From assembly GCF_020742345.1 (NCBI RefSeq), contig NZ_DYXC01000127.1, positions 1-14,408 on the forward strand: 14,408 nucleotides of DNA, read 5' to 3'. The notes below the pieces were generated by a model. That model was not told where the DNA came from. It saw nothing but the letters and a program-made list of their open reading frames with translations, and searched no databases. Below, one piece after another: positions 1 to 7,135 of the stretch (the first letter of the stretch is position 1; each line of letters starts with the position of its first letter). The stretch comes from Enteractinococcus helveticum (lineage in GTDB: Bacteria; Actinomycetota; Actinomycetes; Actinomycetales; Micrococcaceae). The translations under genes were made by a program, and so were the position numbers.

Positions 1-36
1 TGGGCAGACTACCTGGTGAATCTGAGCAATTCCTAG
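1..36 (+). CDS. Possible 3' end of an upstream gene (very short)
   Basis: Frame 1 reads open from the window edge for 11 codons (ending VNLSNS) to a TAG at 34-36. It could be the C-terminus of a gene that begins outside the window. Eleven codons cannot establish coding, so this is noted only because the edge is otherwise unexplained. Confidence 0.15.
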   Translation, partial: WADYLVNLSNS

Positions 37-219
37 ACTCAGGACACGCTGGCAGTGTGCAAGGTGGGTCACGTATGCCAAGCATTCACAGCGCCACGAG
101 CCCGCTTCGGTCATATGTTCAGAGTTATTGAAATGCGACTTCGATTTCCTCTATGCAGTCATCAGAAATTGGCCCTGATTTTCCTGCTTATCCCAAGGTA
201 GCTGTCCTAGACTTGTGTC
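37..219. other. Intergenic region upstream of the 82-codon gene
   Basis: No convincing gene is seen here. A -10-like TAGACT at 208-213 lies only 6 bases before the ATG at 220, and no Shine-Dalgarno is present before that ATG. This fits a leaderless transcript, which is common in actinomycetes. A -35 is not clear (TGCTTA at about 185-190 is weak). Confidence 0.3.
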
Positions 220-468
220 ATGAAATGGAGTGCCGTCGAGATTGAACGAGCCCTGCTTGCACTGAATGACGACGAACGCAAAGCAGTTCTATATAGCGTG
301 CTGCGCAACATCGACAAGACCAATACCTTTGAACAAGGCACTGATCAGACCTGGCATAAGGATCTGTTACGTAAACTTCAAGATAATCATCAAGCAGCTT
401 TGATCGATGCGCTCGAAGAACACGCCCAGCTTCGAGCCGATATGTCATCGCTGCGCCAATGGCGCTAA
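220..468 (+). CDS. Small hypothetical helical protein
   Basis: This is an 82-residue, charged, probably all-helical soluble protein with no signal peptide or membrane segment. The N-terminal part (ALLALNDDERKAVLYSVL) faintly resembles the 'LLALxxxERxxLxxxLL' helix of putative addiction-module component proteins, and a Trp near residue 45 precedes a second amphipathic helix. No RelE-like partner follows, so a toxin-antitoxin role is not supported. There is no Shine-Dalgarno before the ATG, but a -10-like box 6 bases upstream could give a leaderless message. The next gene starts 132 bp downstream on the same strand. The family is not recognised. Confidence 0.5.
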   Translation: MKWSAVEIERALLALNDDERKAVLYSVLRNIDKTNTFEQGTDQTWHKDLLRKLQDNHQAALIDALEEHAQLRADMSSLRQWR

Positions 469-600
469 ATGGTTGACCACGAACCAGTGACGAAGTAGAT
501 TGCAACTATCAGTCTCTGCCGTTGACTTCCCTTCTGATACTGGGAAAGCCGATGACAGGGACTTATTTTTGTCTTTTGGTCACCTCAAGTGCGGAAATAA

Positions 601-1359
601 ATGTCCAGAATAAATCAGATTCATGCGGTCCATCCTGCTCCAGTAGTGGCTATCCTCGTCGACGGCGGCTTCTATCGGCGTCGGGCAGCAAAACTTTTTG
701 GTCATAAAGATCCAAAAGCTCGGGCCGAAGAACTCATGGAATACTGCAGACGCCATATTAGAAACCATGGCAGCAGGCTATATAGGATCTTCTACTACGA
801 TTGTCCTCCGTCGGACAAGGTGATTTATCATCCGTTGACGAAACAACAGGTGAATTTAGCCAAGAGTGACGATTACAAGTGGATGCATAGCTTTCACCGA
901 GAACTCACCAAAAAACGTAAATTAGCTCTGCGTATGGGAGAGAATCTCGAGACCCAAGACGGCTTTCAATTGAAAACTAAGCCCCTCAAGGAGATACTCT
1001 CGGGAAAACTAGAGCTGGCGCATCTCACCGAGAGAGATTTCTATCTAGACATAACCCAAAAAGGCGTCGACATGAGAATCGGACTAGATATTGCTTCTCT
1101 AACTGCCAACAATTATGTGAATCAGATCGTTATGATTTCCGGTGACAGTGATTTCGTACCTGCTGCGAAACACGCTCGGCGTACGGGTATCGATTTTATT
1201 CTCGACCCCATGTGGGCGAGGATCTCCGACAGCCTCCACGAACATATCGATGGTCTTTACGGGCCTGTAGCCCGACCACCAAAACACGAAGATGATCCCT
1301 TACACGTAAGCAACACGAAAGTGATTGCGCAGCCTGAAGACGATGACGCTACCCTGTAG
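601..1359 (+). CDS. NYN-domain (PIN-like, LabA/DUF88-type) ribonuclease
   Basis: This 252-residue protein has the layout of NYN-domain nucleases, metal-dependent RNases of the PIN superfamily. Visible motifs are the first strand AILVDGGFYRRR (Asp21), a central KGVDMRIGLDIASL (Asp157, Asp163), and ISGDSDFVPAAKHAR (Asp182, Asp184). Together these supply the acidic metal-binding residues. Between Asp21 and Asp157 lies a roughly 130-residue basic insert (KKRKLALR), plausibly for RNA contact. The C-terminus (about 225-252) is acidic and low-complexity. There is no signal peptide, so it should act in the cytoplasm. The start is supported only by a weak, close GGAA at 593-596. Base composition is visibly more AT-rich than the metabolic genes downstream, suggesting transfer. 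The RNA target is unknown; stand-alone NYN proteins are often accessory or defence-associated, but nothing here shows that. Confidence 0.8.
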   Translation: MSRINQIHAVHPAPVVAILVDGGFYRRRAAKLFGHKDPKARAEELMEYCRRHIRNHGSRLYRIFYYDCPPSDKVIYHPLTKQQVNLAKSDDYKWMHSFHRELTKKRKLALRMGENLETQDGFQLKTKPLKEILSGKLELAHLTERDFYLDITQKGVDMRIGLDIASLTANNYVNQIVMISGDSDFVPAAKHARRTGIDFILDPMWARISDSLHEHIDGLYGPVARPPKHEDDPLHVSNTKVIAQPEDDDATL

Positions 1360-1499
1360 TTCTTCAAACTTTGGGCGTTCGCAGCACTGTCCACGTCGAG
1401 CGCTACCGCAAAATCTTTGCTCCGGCTGTGCTCAGCTCGAATGTCGCGCTCACAAACAAGTCATCTTGCCGGTAGAGACCATAATGAAATCTTAACCAC

Positions 1500-1545
1500 G
1501 GGTTGTTCGTGAGAAAATCCTGGCGTATTTTCTCACCAACAACCC
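1500..1545. terminator. Long hairpin, possible transcription terminator
   Basis: Arms 1500-1518 and 1527-1545 are reverse complements with a single mismatch over 19 bp (GGGTTGTTCGTGAG... against ...CTCACCAACAACCC), with an 8-base loop (CCTGGCGT). It lies 140 bp past the NYN stop. There is no clean T-run directly after the stem; TTCAAAAATTTTG follows on the + strand. It may be a terminator without U-tract, or an end or remnant of a small mobile element. Confidence 0.5.
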
Positions 1546-1560
1546 TTCAAAAATTTTGTA

Positions 1561-1580
1561 TACCTGTTCCCGGACAGGTA
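1561..1580. repeat. Short inverted repeat
   Basis: TACCTGT (1561-1567) and ACAGGTA (1574-1580) are perfect reverse complements around a 6-base loop. It may be an operator half-site pair or a small RNA hairpin in the leader of the downstream, now broken, gene. No specific regulator can be named. Confidence 0.3.
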
Positions 1581-1650
1581 CCGGCGTCGGCCACGGCTCA
1601 TGATCGCCAGCACTTCTTCGCCCACCCCACTGACACACGAAAGCCTTCTC

Positions 1651-2524
1651 ATGCGTATCGCAAACGTTAATCACCGCGCCACCCTCACCGATTCAGACCG
1701 CACCTGGATATTCACGTCGCCTCTGAAGGCGCATTCGGTCTGACCCCATGGACATCTACACGCGGTGGGCAGACTTCACCGCATGGGCCTCAACCATTAC
1801 CATTCGCTAAATCTCCAACGGTTTCAAAGCCAAGGCCGTGGATGTCCTAGCACCAGTCCCGGAGCCACGCCAGATCTTTGCCATCGGCGTCAACTATCGT
1901 GATCACGCCGATGAGGCCTCCATTCCATATCCAGAAAACCTCATCGTATTCACCAAGTTTCAGTCGTCGTTGGCCGGAGCCGACGTCGACGTCGGCATTC
2001 CCGATGTTGAACATGGAGAACTCGATTACGAGTCCGAACTGGTCGTCACCATCGGACGAGAAGCGCACAAGGTTTCTGAAGCCCATGCCTTGGACTACGT
2101 CGCCGGATACTCCGTTGGCCAGGAGCTATCGGAACGAAGCGTGCAGTTGCGGCCCCCGGTCCCGCAATTCTCACTGGGCAAGTCGTATCCAAACTTCAGC
2201 CCGGTTGGCCCCGCCGTCGTCACCATCGATGAATTCGAGGATCCCAACGCACTGCGCATTTCCGCAGCCCTGGAAGGCCCACAAACCGAAGACCACGGTG
2301 GCTCATGAAAAGTCCAAGACGGCACCACCGCCTCCATGATCTTCACGGTCGCCAAAATCATCGCCGACCTATCCCAAATCGTCACGCTGTTCCCGGGCGA
2401 CCTGATTTTCACGGGCACCCCGGCCGGGGTTGGCAAAGCTCACGGTATCGCAATGCAACCCGGTAACGTGTTGACCTCAACGATCGACGGCATCGGCTCG
2501 ATCCGGAACACCTTCGTCAAATAA
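1651..2524 (+). pseudogene. Degraded fumarylacetoacetate hydrolase (FAH) family gene
   Basis: Reading across frames recovers a full-length FAH-family protein of about 285 residues, but the gene is broken at several points. The N-terminus MRIANVNHRATL starts at ATG 1651. A second frame carries the ASEGAFG segment near 1720-1740. A third frame carries DPMDIYTRWADFTAWAS from 1742 and meets TAA at 1808-1810. The body then follows from about 1811 (QIFAIGVNYRDHADEA, FTKFQSSLAGADVDV, DYESELVV, PQFSLGKSYPNFSPVGP) until TGA at 2306-2308. The same frame continues after it with MIFTVAKIIADLSQIV and FPGDLIFTGTPAGVG to TAA 2522-2524. At least two frameshifts and two stops make a functional product unlikely. 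In life the family hydrolyses C-C bonds of acylpyruvates such as fumarylacetoacetate, releasing acetoacetate or pyruvate. The usual metal-binding Asp of the 'NDxSxRxxQ' segment is Glu here (GQELSERSVQ). Confidence 0.85.
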
Positions 2525-2528
2525 TCCC

Positions 2529-2534
2529 AAAGGA
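2529..2534 (+). promoter_or_regulatory. Shine-Dalgarno of the acetoacetyl-CoA synthetase gene
   Basis: AAAGGA lies 7 bases before the ATG at 2542 and just after the pseudogene stop at 2522-2524. The initiation site of the downstream gene is therefore intact and independent of translation of the broken gene. Confidence 0.7.
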
Positions 2535-2541
2535 CACCTCG

Positions 2542-4536
2542 ATGACGCACTCTGCACCGCCACCGATCACCTGGCACCCGAGCAATCCGGCCAATACCCA
2601 GATGTTTCGATTCGCACACTGGCTCACCAACACCCACGCAGTAGATCTGGGACAACTTCTTAACGACGACGGCAACATCGCACCCGGGCTCTACCGCCGT
2701 CTGCACGCCTGGTCGATCACCGAGCTGCCGGCATTCTGGGATGCGGTGCGTGAGTATTTCGGGGTGCTGGGCGATGGGTTCGAAACCGATGCGCTGACCG
2801 ATGCGACCATGCCCGGAGCAGTCTGGTATCCGAACGCGCAAGTCAATTTTACCGAAAACGTTCTGGAACGCACGCGCGAACATGTCGACGACGACGCAAC
2901 AGCCCTGGTCAACATTGATGAAAACAACGTGATTGACACCGTGACCTGGCAGCAGTTACGCACCCGGGTCCACGGCCTGGCTGAGCAACTGCGCGACCTC
3001 GGCGTGCAACCGGGCGACCGGGTAGCGGCCGTGCTGCCAAATAATGCGCAAGCCATTATCGGACTGTTAGCCAGTGCAACAATCGGCGCCGTCTGGACGA
3101 TCAACTCACCAGATCTCACCGTCACCGCAACCCTGGCGCGGCTCCGCCAACTGGAACCCACCGTACTAATCACCTCGGGCGGGTACACATTTGCCGGCAA
3201 GTTCTTTGACCTCACCGAATACAATACCCAGCTGCGCGCCGGACTACCCGGCCTCAACCACCACCTGGATATCGCAGACTTCCGCCAAGCGCCAACCAAT
3301 GGTCCGGTCGACTACCTGCGCGTCGCATTCGATCACCCACTGTGGGTTCTGTTTTCCTCCGGCACCACCGGGGAGCCCAAAGGCATTGTCCACGGCCACG
3401 GCGGCATGCTGCTGGAATCGCTCAAAGGCCAGGGCTTACACCAGGATATGACCCCCGCCGACCGCTACTATGTTGCCGCCAATACCTCCTGGATGGTGTG
3501 GAACACGCTGGTTCAAGCGCTCGCGGTGGGCGCATCCGTGGTTGTCTATGGCGGCTCACCCAAAATCAACGGCCCCGCCCGCCAATTCGAGGTCATCGCC
3601 GCTACCAACACCACCCGGTTCGCCGTGGGCGCCCCATATTTGAGCTTGGTCGAACGTTCCGGCATCTCGCCGGCCGAACACTGGGACCTCACCGGTCTAA
3701 AATCCATTCTCTCCACCGCCGCTCCCCTGCCCGAATCCACCTGGCGCTGGGTGCATGAACACGTCAACCCTGCCGTCCGCCTGGGCTCTGACTCCGGTGG
3801 CACCGACATCTGTTCCGGGTTCATTGGCACCAACCCGCTGGAGCCCATCCGCCTGGGCGAATTGCAGGGACCGATGCTCGGGGTGGCCGCAAAATCCTTT
3901 GACGACGACGGCCACGAAGTCTTCGATGCGGTCGGTGAACTCGTGATCACCGAACCGATGACGTCCATGCCGTTGTATCTGTGGAATGACTCCGACGGCG
4001 AGCGCTACCGCGACACGTACTTTGACCGGTTCCCGGCAACCGATACCTTCCCACACGGGGTGTGGGCGCAGGGCGATTGGGTTATCCAGACTTCGCGTGG
4101 CAGCTTTATTGTCGAAGGTCGTTCCGATGCCACCTTGAACCGGCAGGGTGTACGACTCGGCACCGCTGAGATTTACGCGGCCCTGAGCCAGGTTCCAGAA
4201 GTCGAAGAGTCCACCGTCATCGGGGTCGAAGAACCCGGCGGCGGCTACTGGATGCCATTATTCATCCAACTGGCTGAAGGAGCCGAACTCACCGACGAGC
4301 TGCAAGACCGTATCACCCAGATGATCCGCGCCCAAGCGTCAATGCGTCACGTGCCAGATGAGATCATCGCCGTCGCCGACATTCCTGTCACTCACAGTGG
4401 CAAACGGATCGAAGTGCCGCTGAAGAAACTCTTCATCCGCCGAACCGCTGATGCGGTGAACCACGATGCGATCGCTAATCCTGGTTCATTGGCGGAATTC
4501 GTCGAGCTTGCCCAGCGTCGTGCCATGGCATCATAG
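2542..4536 (+). CDS. Acetoacetyl-CoA synthetase (acetoacetate-CoA ligase)
   Basis: This 664-residue cytoplasmic enzyme of the ANL (acyl-CoA synthetase) superfamily activates acetoacetate to acetoacetyl-CoA with ATP (EC 6.2.1.16). Length and full-length motifs match acetoacetate-CoA ligases: an N-terminal acetyl-CoA-synthetase-like cap (WDAVREYFGV near residue 70, WYPNAQVNFTENVL near 95), the P-loop FSSGTTGEPKGIVHGHGG near residues 270-288, NTSWMVWNT, DSGGTDICSGFIG near 416-428, GDWVIQTSRGSFIVEGRSD near 512-530, and the C-terminal THSGKRIEVPLKKL near 617-630 carrying the catalytic lysine. It lies 17 bp after the FAH-family pseudogene and was probably co-transcribed with it, linking release of acetoacetate to its activation. 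A repeat element with a strong hairpin begins 21 bp after the stop and may end the transcript. Confidence 0.93.
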   Translation: MTHSAPPPITWHPSNPANTQMFRFAHWLTNTHAVDLGQLLNDDGNIAPGLYRRLHAWSITELPAFWDAVREYFGVLGDGFETDALTDATMPGAVWYPNAQVNFTENVLERTREHVDDDATALVNIDENNVIDTVTWQQLRTRVHGLAEQLRDLGVQPGDRVAAVLPNNAQAIIGLLASATIGAVWTINSPDLTVTATLARLRQLEPTVLITSGGYTFAGKFFDLTEYNTQLRAGLPGLNHHLDIADFRQAPTNGPVDYLRVAFDHPLWVLFSSGTTGEPKGIVHGHGGMLLESLKGQGLHQDMTPADRYYVAANTSWMVWNTLVQALAVGASVVVYGGSPKINGPARQFEVIAATNTTRFAVGAPYLSLVERSGISPAEHWDLTGLKSILSTAAPLPESTWRWVHEHVNPAVRLGSDSGGTDICSGFIGTNPLEPIRLGELQGPMLGVAAKSFDDDGHEVFDAVGELVITEPMTSMPLYLWNDSDGERYRDTYFDRFPATDTFPHGVWAQGDWVIQTSRGSFIVEGRSDATLNRQGVRLGTAEIYAALSQVPEVEESTVIGVEEPGGGYWMPLFIQLAEGAELTDELQDRITQMIRAQASMRHVPDEIIAVADIPVTHSGKRIEVPLKKLFIRRTADAVNHDAIANPGSLAEFVELAQRRAMAS

Positions 4537-4557
4537 CGCCGCAATAATTAAAGGACT

Positions 4558-4651
4558 GAGGCCCCGGATTTGCTCCGGGGCCTCACGCTCTCACTCACAC
4601 CTTGAAGAGGTAGTACCTACTCTAAAAAACGTTCCTGGTAATTGACTTGCG
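4558..4651 (+). repeat. Structured dispersed repeat, copy 1
   Basis: It starts with a perfect 11-bp hairpin GAGGCCCCGGA / TCCGGGGCCTC (4558-4568 and 4574-4584, loop TTTGC). A linker, the conserved CACTCACACCTTGAAG, a second hairpin AGAGGTAG / CTACTCT (4606-4613 and 4617-4623, one bulged G), and AAAAAACGTTCCTGG...ACTTGCG follow. Weaker similarity to copy 3 continues to about 4697 (GTGAAGATCCTGGAAAG). It follows the acetoacetyl-CoA synthetase stop and may act there as a terminator, but no T-run follows hairpin 1. Confidence 0.8.
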
Positions 4652-4758
4652 ATCGACTCAAGATCTCAAGAGTGTTCGCTGTGAAGATCCTGGAAAGTTA
4701 TATCATGTGGAGTGATTCCAGCGTCGGTGTCAGCCCAGAGTTTTTCATCGATCCAAGT
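4652..4758. other. Intergenic tail after repeat copy 1
   Basis: No gene is visible. It contains the weakly conserved tail of the repeat (to about 4697) and then runs into the 3' end of the small minus-strand gene. Confidence 0.3.
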
Positions 4759-4941
4759 TCAGTCATCAAGCAGATATTCAAGTGTTAATAACTCGTCGTA
4801 CAGGACGAGTTCCTCGGCGTCAAGCTCATAGGCTTCGCCCCGCTTGCGAAACTTTTGCTCGTCTCCAACCTGCTCAATGATGTGTTGCCGACGGGGTTCT
4901 GCCTGCTGGCGAGTATAGATTTCAGGTGTTACAGCTGCCAT
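4759..4941 (-). CDS. Small acidic hypothetical protein
   Basis: This 60-residue, strongly charged, probably helical protein ends in the acidic segment AEELVLYDELLTLEYLLDD; its middle is basic (RKRGEAYELD). The start is well supported: GGAAGGAG (complement of 4947-4954) lies 5 bases before the ATG at 4941, one of the best ribosome-binding sites in the window. There is no signal peptide or membrane segment. It lies alone between repeat copies 1 and 2, so neighbours give no clue. The family is not recognised; size and charge would suit an antitoxin or small regulatory protein, but that is speculation. Confidence 0.55.
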   Translation of the reverse strand: MAAVTPEIYTRQQAEPRRQHIIEQVGDEQKFRKRGEAYELDAEELVLYDELLTLEYLLDD

Positions 4942-4954
4942 CAGGTCTCCTTCC

Positions 4955-5123
4955 GCTGGCTAGTGGCCTCATACATTTTAGTTGAAGGCATGGACAACAT
5001 ACGCTCGGTCAAGCTCCAGACACTGATATCGGAGAAAACGCCGTGCGAAGACGACCCCATCTCTACGTCCGATGCACACAGGCCAGATGGCAGCGCTTAG
5101 GGGGACGGGTGTGTGGGATGGTT
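4955..5123. other. Intergenic region between the small gene and repeat copy 2
   Basis: On the minus strand, a frame open from 5160 to a stop at 4978 ends 36 bases before the 60-codon gene. Its longest version begins inside repeat copy 2 and has no ribosome-binding site. The region may hold the promoter of the small gene (TAAAAT on the minus strand near 4975-4980), but no good -35 is seen. Confidence 0.25.
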
Positions 5124-5217
5124 GAGGCCCCGGAGTTACTCCGGGGCCCCATACTTTCACTCACACCTTGAAGAGGTAATACCTACTCTAAAAAACCTTT
5201 CTGGTCATTGACTTGCG
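5124..5217 (+). repeat. Structured dispersed repeat, copy 2
   Basis: Hairpin 1 has a 10-bp perfect stem GGCCCCGGAG / CTCCGGGGCC (5126-5135 and 5139-5148, loop TTA). The conserved CACTCACACCTTGAAG, hairpin 2 AGAGGTA / TACTCT (5172-5178 and 5184-5189), and AAAAAACCTTTCTGG...ACTTGCG follow. It lies past the 3' end of the minus-strand LacI gene, in the orientation opposite to that operon. Confidence 0.8.
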
Positions 5218-5239
5218 TCCACCGCAGAATCCGTGGGGA

Positions 5240-5264
5240 ACTGTCTCAGAAAAGGCTAGACAGT
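5240..5264 (-). terminator. Hairpin at the end of the transporter operon
   Basis: ACTGTCT (5240-5246) and AGACAGT (5258-5264) are perfect reverse complements around an 11-base loop. On the minus strand this hairpin begins at the LacI stop codon. It lacks a following T-run, so termination is plausible but not certain; repeat copy 2 lies just beyond and could share the role. Confidence 0.4.
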
Positions 5265-6271
5265 CATGCGCTGGTGGATGCCCGCACCACGAGTTCCGGT
5301 GTGTAGTAATCACGAACCGGGGATGCCTCGGGGTTGGTTTTGCGGTCCAAGAGCAAGGTTAGTGCCCGTTTACCCATCGCTGCTTGAGGCTGATCCACGC
5401 TTGTCAGATTTGGATAGAGGAGCTGAGCCAGCGGCGTGTTGTCGTACCCGATAATGGCCAGTTCATTGGGAACTTCAACGCCAGTTTCGTGAGCGAGTCT
5501 GAGAACTTCAGCCGCTGTCTGATCGTTATTGGTGATGAGCCCATCCCAACGACGCTCTGCTAGTCCATCGCGTACTGGTGCAAGATCCTCCGAAGTGAAA
5601 TGCAGCAATTCGGGTTCGATGCCCGCGGTGTGAGCATGACCGTGAATTCCAGCCCAACGGGCCTTTGAAGTAGCACTCATCGAACGAGTCAAATACGCTA
5701 ATCGTCTTCGTCCAAGAGCTATCAGGTGTGCGGCTGCCGCAGTCGATCCGGTGAAATCGTCGCTGGCTACCACATCAACCTGCGCTGGCGGATTCTCAAG
5801 GTGGGCCACCACCACCGTTGGAAGCTCTTGACCCAAGTCGGTCAAGGTTTCCACCGGCATCCACGAGGAGGCAATAATGAGTCCATCGACCTGCATTTCT
5901 AACAGGGTGTTGGTCTGGTGGACCAGTTCATGAGCATGACGTGCGCCGTGAGTGATCAGCGTGCGAAGACCTTGTTCGCGTGCGGCCTCTTCAATCCCGT
6001 TGACGATCTGGGCGTGGTGAGCATTGCCAATATCATTGAGCACCACTCCCAGAACCCCGGAGTCATGCGCGACCAGGCTACGGGCTGCTGAGTTCAACCG
6101 GTAACCCAGTGTTTTGGCGGATCGCATGACCCGGTCTCGTTTTTCCTGGCTCACGCCCACCTCACCACGTAAAGCGCGTGAGGCCAAAGATTTTGATACC
6201 CCAGCGTGTTCGGCCACCGAAATGATGGTGGGCCGTTGCGGCCGAGATCTCTGACCTGCGGTGGTACTCAT
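5264..6271 (-). CDS. LacI/GalR-family transcriptional repressor
   Basis: This 335-residue DNA-binding regulator has an N-terminal LacI helix-turn-helix and hinge at about residues 14-60 (TIISVAEHAGVSKSLASRAL). A periplasmic-binding-protein-like effector domain follows (GVVLNDIGNAHHAQIVNGIEE, DGLIIASSWM, VVASDDFTGSTAAAAHLIALG, ELAIIGYDNTPLAQLLYPNL). It is the last gene of a six-gene operon; its ATG overlaps the stop of the IMPase-family gene by 4 bp (ATGA). The family usually represses its own operon and is released by a sugar or sugar-like ligand. A matching palindrome (12343-12359) lies upstream of the operon's first gene. The ligand is not readable from sequence but should relate to the imported compound or its dephosphorylated product. 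Confidence 0.92.
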   Translation of the reverse strand: MSTTAGQRSRPQRPTIISVAEHAGVSKSLASRALRGEVGVSQEKRDRVMRSAKTLGYRLNSAARSLVAHDSGVLGVVLNDIGNAHHAQIVNGIEEAAREQGLRTLITHGARHAHELVHQTNTLLEMQVDGLIIASSWMPVETLTDLGQELPTVVVAHLENPPAQVDVVASDDFTGSTAAAAHLIALGRRRLAYLTRSMSATSKARWAGIHGHAHTAGIEPELLHFTSEDLAPVRDGLAERRWDGLITNNDQTAAEVLRLAHETGVEVPNELAIIGYDNTPLAQLLYPNLTSVDQPQAAMGKRALTLLLDRKTNPEASPVRDYYTPELVVRASTSA

Positions 6272-7134
6272 CGACGGCGGCCTTGTTCAATCTGATGCAC
6301 TGCTGCTTCCATGATCGGATACTCCACTCCCGGGCCCAATGCTAGATACCCTGAGGCATAGTGATCCGCACGGTGTTCTGTCCCATTCGTATAGTGCACC
6401 GGATAATAGCTGCCCCCGGCACGACGCAAAATCAGCATGGCCGCAGCAACGTCCCAGGTACTCACCCCCGTGCCCAGTGAAGCGTCAGTCCATCCGGCGG
6501 CCACGTGCAGAATCGACAGTGCCCCGGAGCCGGTACGGCGCACCGAAGAAAACGCTTCAACCCATGACTGAAAACGTTGCGTTGCTGCCTGTCCTTCAGC
6601 GGCCAGATCAGCTGCTGTAGGGTACCCGGTGATCAATGTAGCTGACGGAAGAGGCAGTGCCCGTGGGGTCACCAATAGGTTGTCATTAAGGTATGCGGCA
6701 GAATCATCGGCGCTAAACATCATGTCCGATATCGGGTCATAAACGGCTCCCGCACGGATCTCGCCATCAATCTCTACTGCAATCGAAGTGCAAAAGAAGG
6801 CAAATCCTTGAGCAAAATTCGAGGTCCCATCGATCGGATCGATATGCCAGGTGATATCCGACTGGTCAGTATCATTATCTGATGCCCCGGCAACTGCTAC
6901 ACCAGCTTCCTCTCCCACCACAGTTGACCCTGGGCAGCGTCGCGCAATGACTTCACGGATGAGATCTTCTGTGACACGATCGTGTACCGTGACCTGATCG
7001 TGTGCACTGGTTTTGTGCTGAATTTCCATTGGACGGCGGAAAACGGACGCCAAATATTCCCCGGCGACGGTGGCAGCGTCACGGGCAATGTCACGCAGTT
7101 GGGTTGAGCTAAAAGTTTCGACGGTGTTGAGCAT
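6268..7134 (-). CDS. Inositol-monophosphatase-family phosphatase
   Basis: This 288-residue cytoplasmic Mg2+-dependent phosphatase belongs to the IMPase/FBPase-like/CysQ superfamily. The metal-site motifs are complete: GEE (Glu75, Glu76), WHIDPIDGTSNFAQG (Asp99, Asp102, Thr104) and WDVAAAMLILRRAGG (Trp227-Asp228). Members hydrolyse phosphate esters such as inositol phosphate, histidinol phosphate, fructose bisphosphate or PAP; the sequence alone does not choose among them. The start is fixed by GGAGG (complement 7141-7145) 6 bases before ATG 7134, one base after the HAD gene stop. Position in a transporter operon with a second phosphatase suggests it dephosphorylates the imported compound or a product of it. 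Confidence 0.9.
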   Translation of the reverse strand: MLNTVETFSSTQLRDIARDAATVAGEYLASVFRRPMEIQHKTSAHDQVTVHDRVTEDLIREVIARRCPGSTVVGEEAGVAVAGASDNDTDQSDITWHIDPIDGTSNFAQGFAFFCTSIAVEIDGEIRAGAVYDPISDMMFSADDSAAYLNDNLLVTPRALPLPSATLITGYPTAADLAAEGQAATQRFQSWVEAFSSVRRTGSGALSILHVAAGWTDASLGTGVSTWDVAAAMLILRRAGGSYYPVHYTNGTEHRADHYASGYLALGPGVEYPIMEAAVHQIEQGRRR

Positions 7135-7135
7135 G

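Larger units (their letters stand above)
1360..1650. other. Non-coding region between the NYN gene and the FAH pseudogene
   Basis: No frame here has start, ribosome-binding site and recognisable protein content. The region holds a large hairpin (1500-1545), a short inverted repeat TACCTGT/ACAGGTA (1561-1567 and 1574-1580, loop TCCCGG) and an AT-rich stretch around 1547-1560. The short inverted repeat lies about 70 bp before the original start of the FAH-family gene and could be an operator or the top of a leader structure. Confidence 0.4.

Noticed and set aside
522..550. TTGACT at 522-527 as -35 of the NYN gene
   Set aside because: No acceptable -10 hexamer lies 16-18 bases downstream.
1492..1674. 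60-codon frame on the minus strand across the long hairpin
   Set aside because: It spans the 1500-1545 hairpin and the original start of the FAH-family gene, with no ribosome-binding site and no recognisable content.
4978..5160. 60-codon frame on the minus strand ending 36 bases before the small gene
   Set aside because: Its only long version starts inside repeat copy 2, has no ribosome-binding site, and no recognisable family. A shorter GTG-started version (about 33 codons) cannot be supported.
4558..5217. CRISPR array or direct-repeat cluster
   Set aside because: Copies are about 570 bp to several kb apart with no spacer-like regularity and contain internal hairpins.
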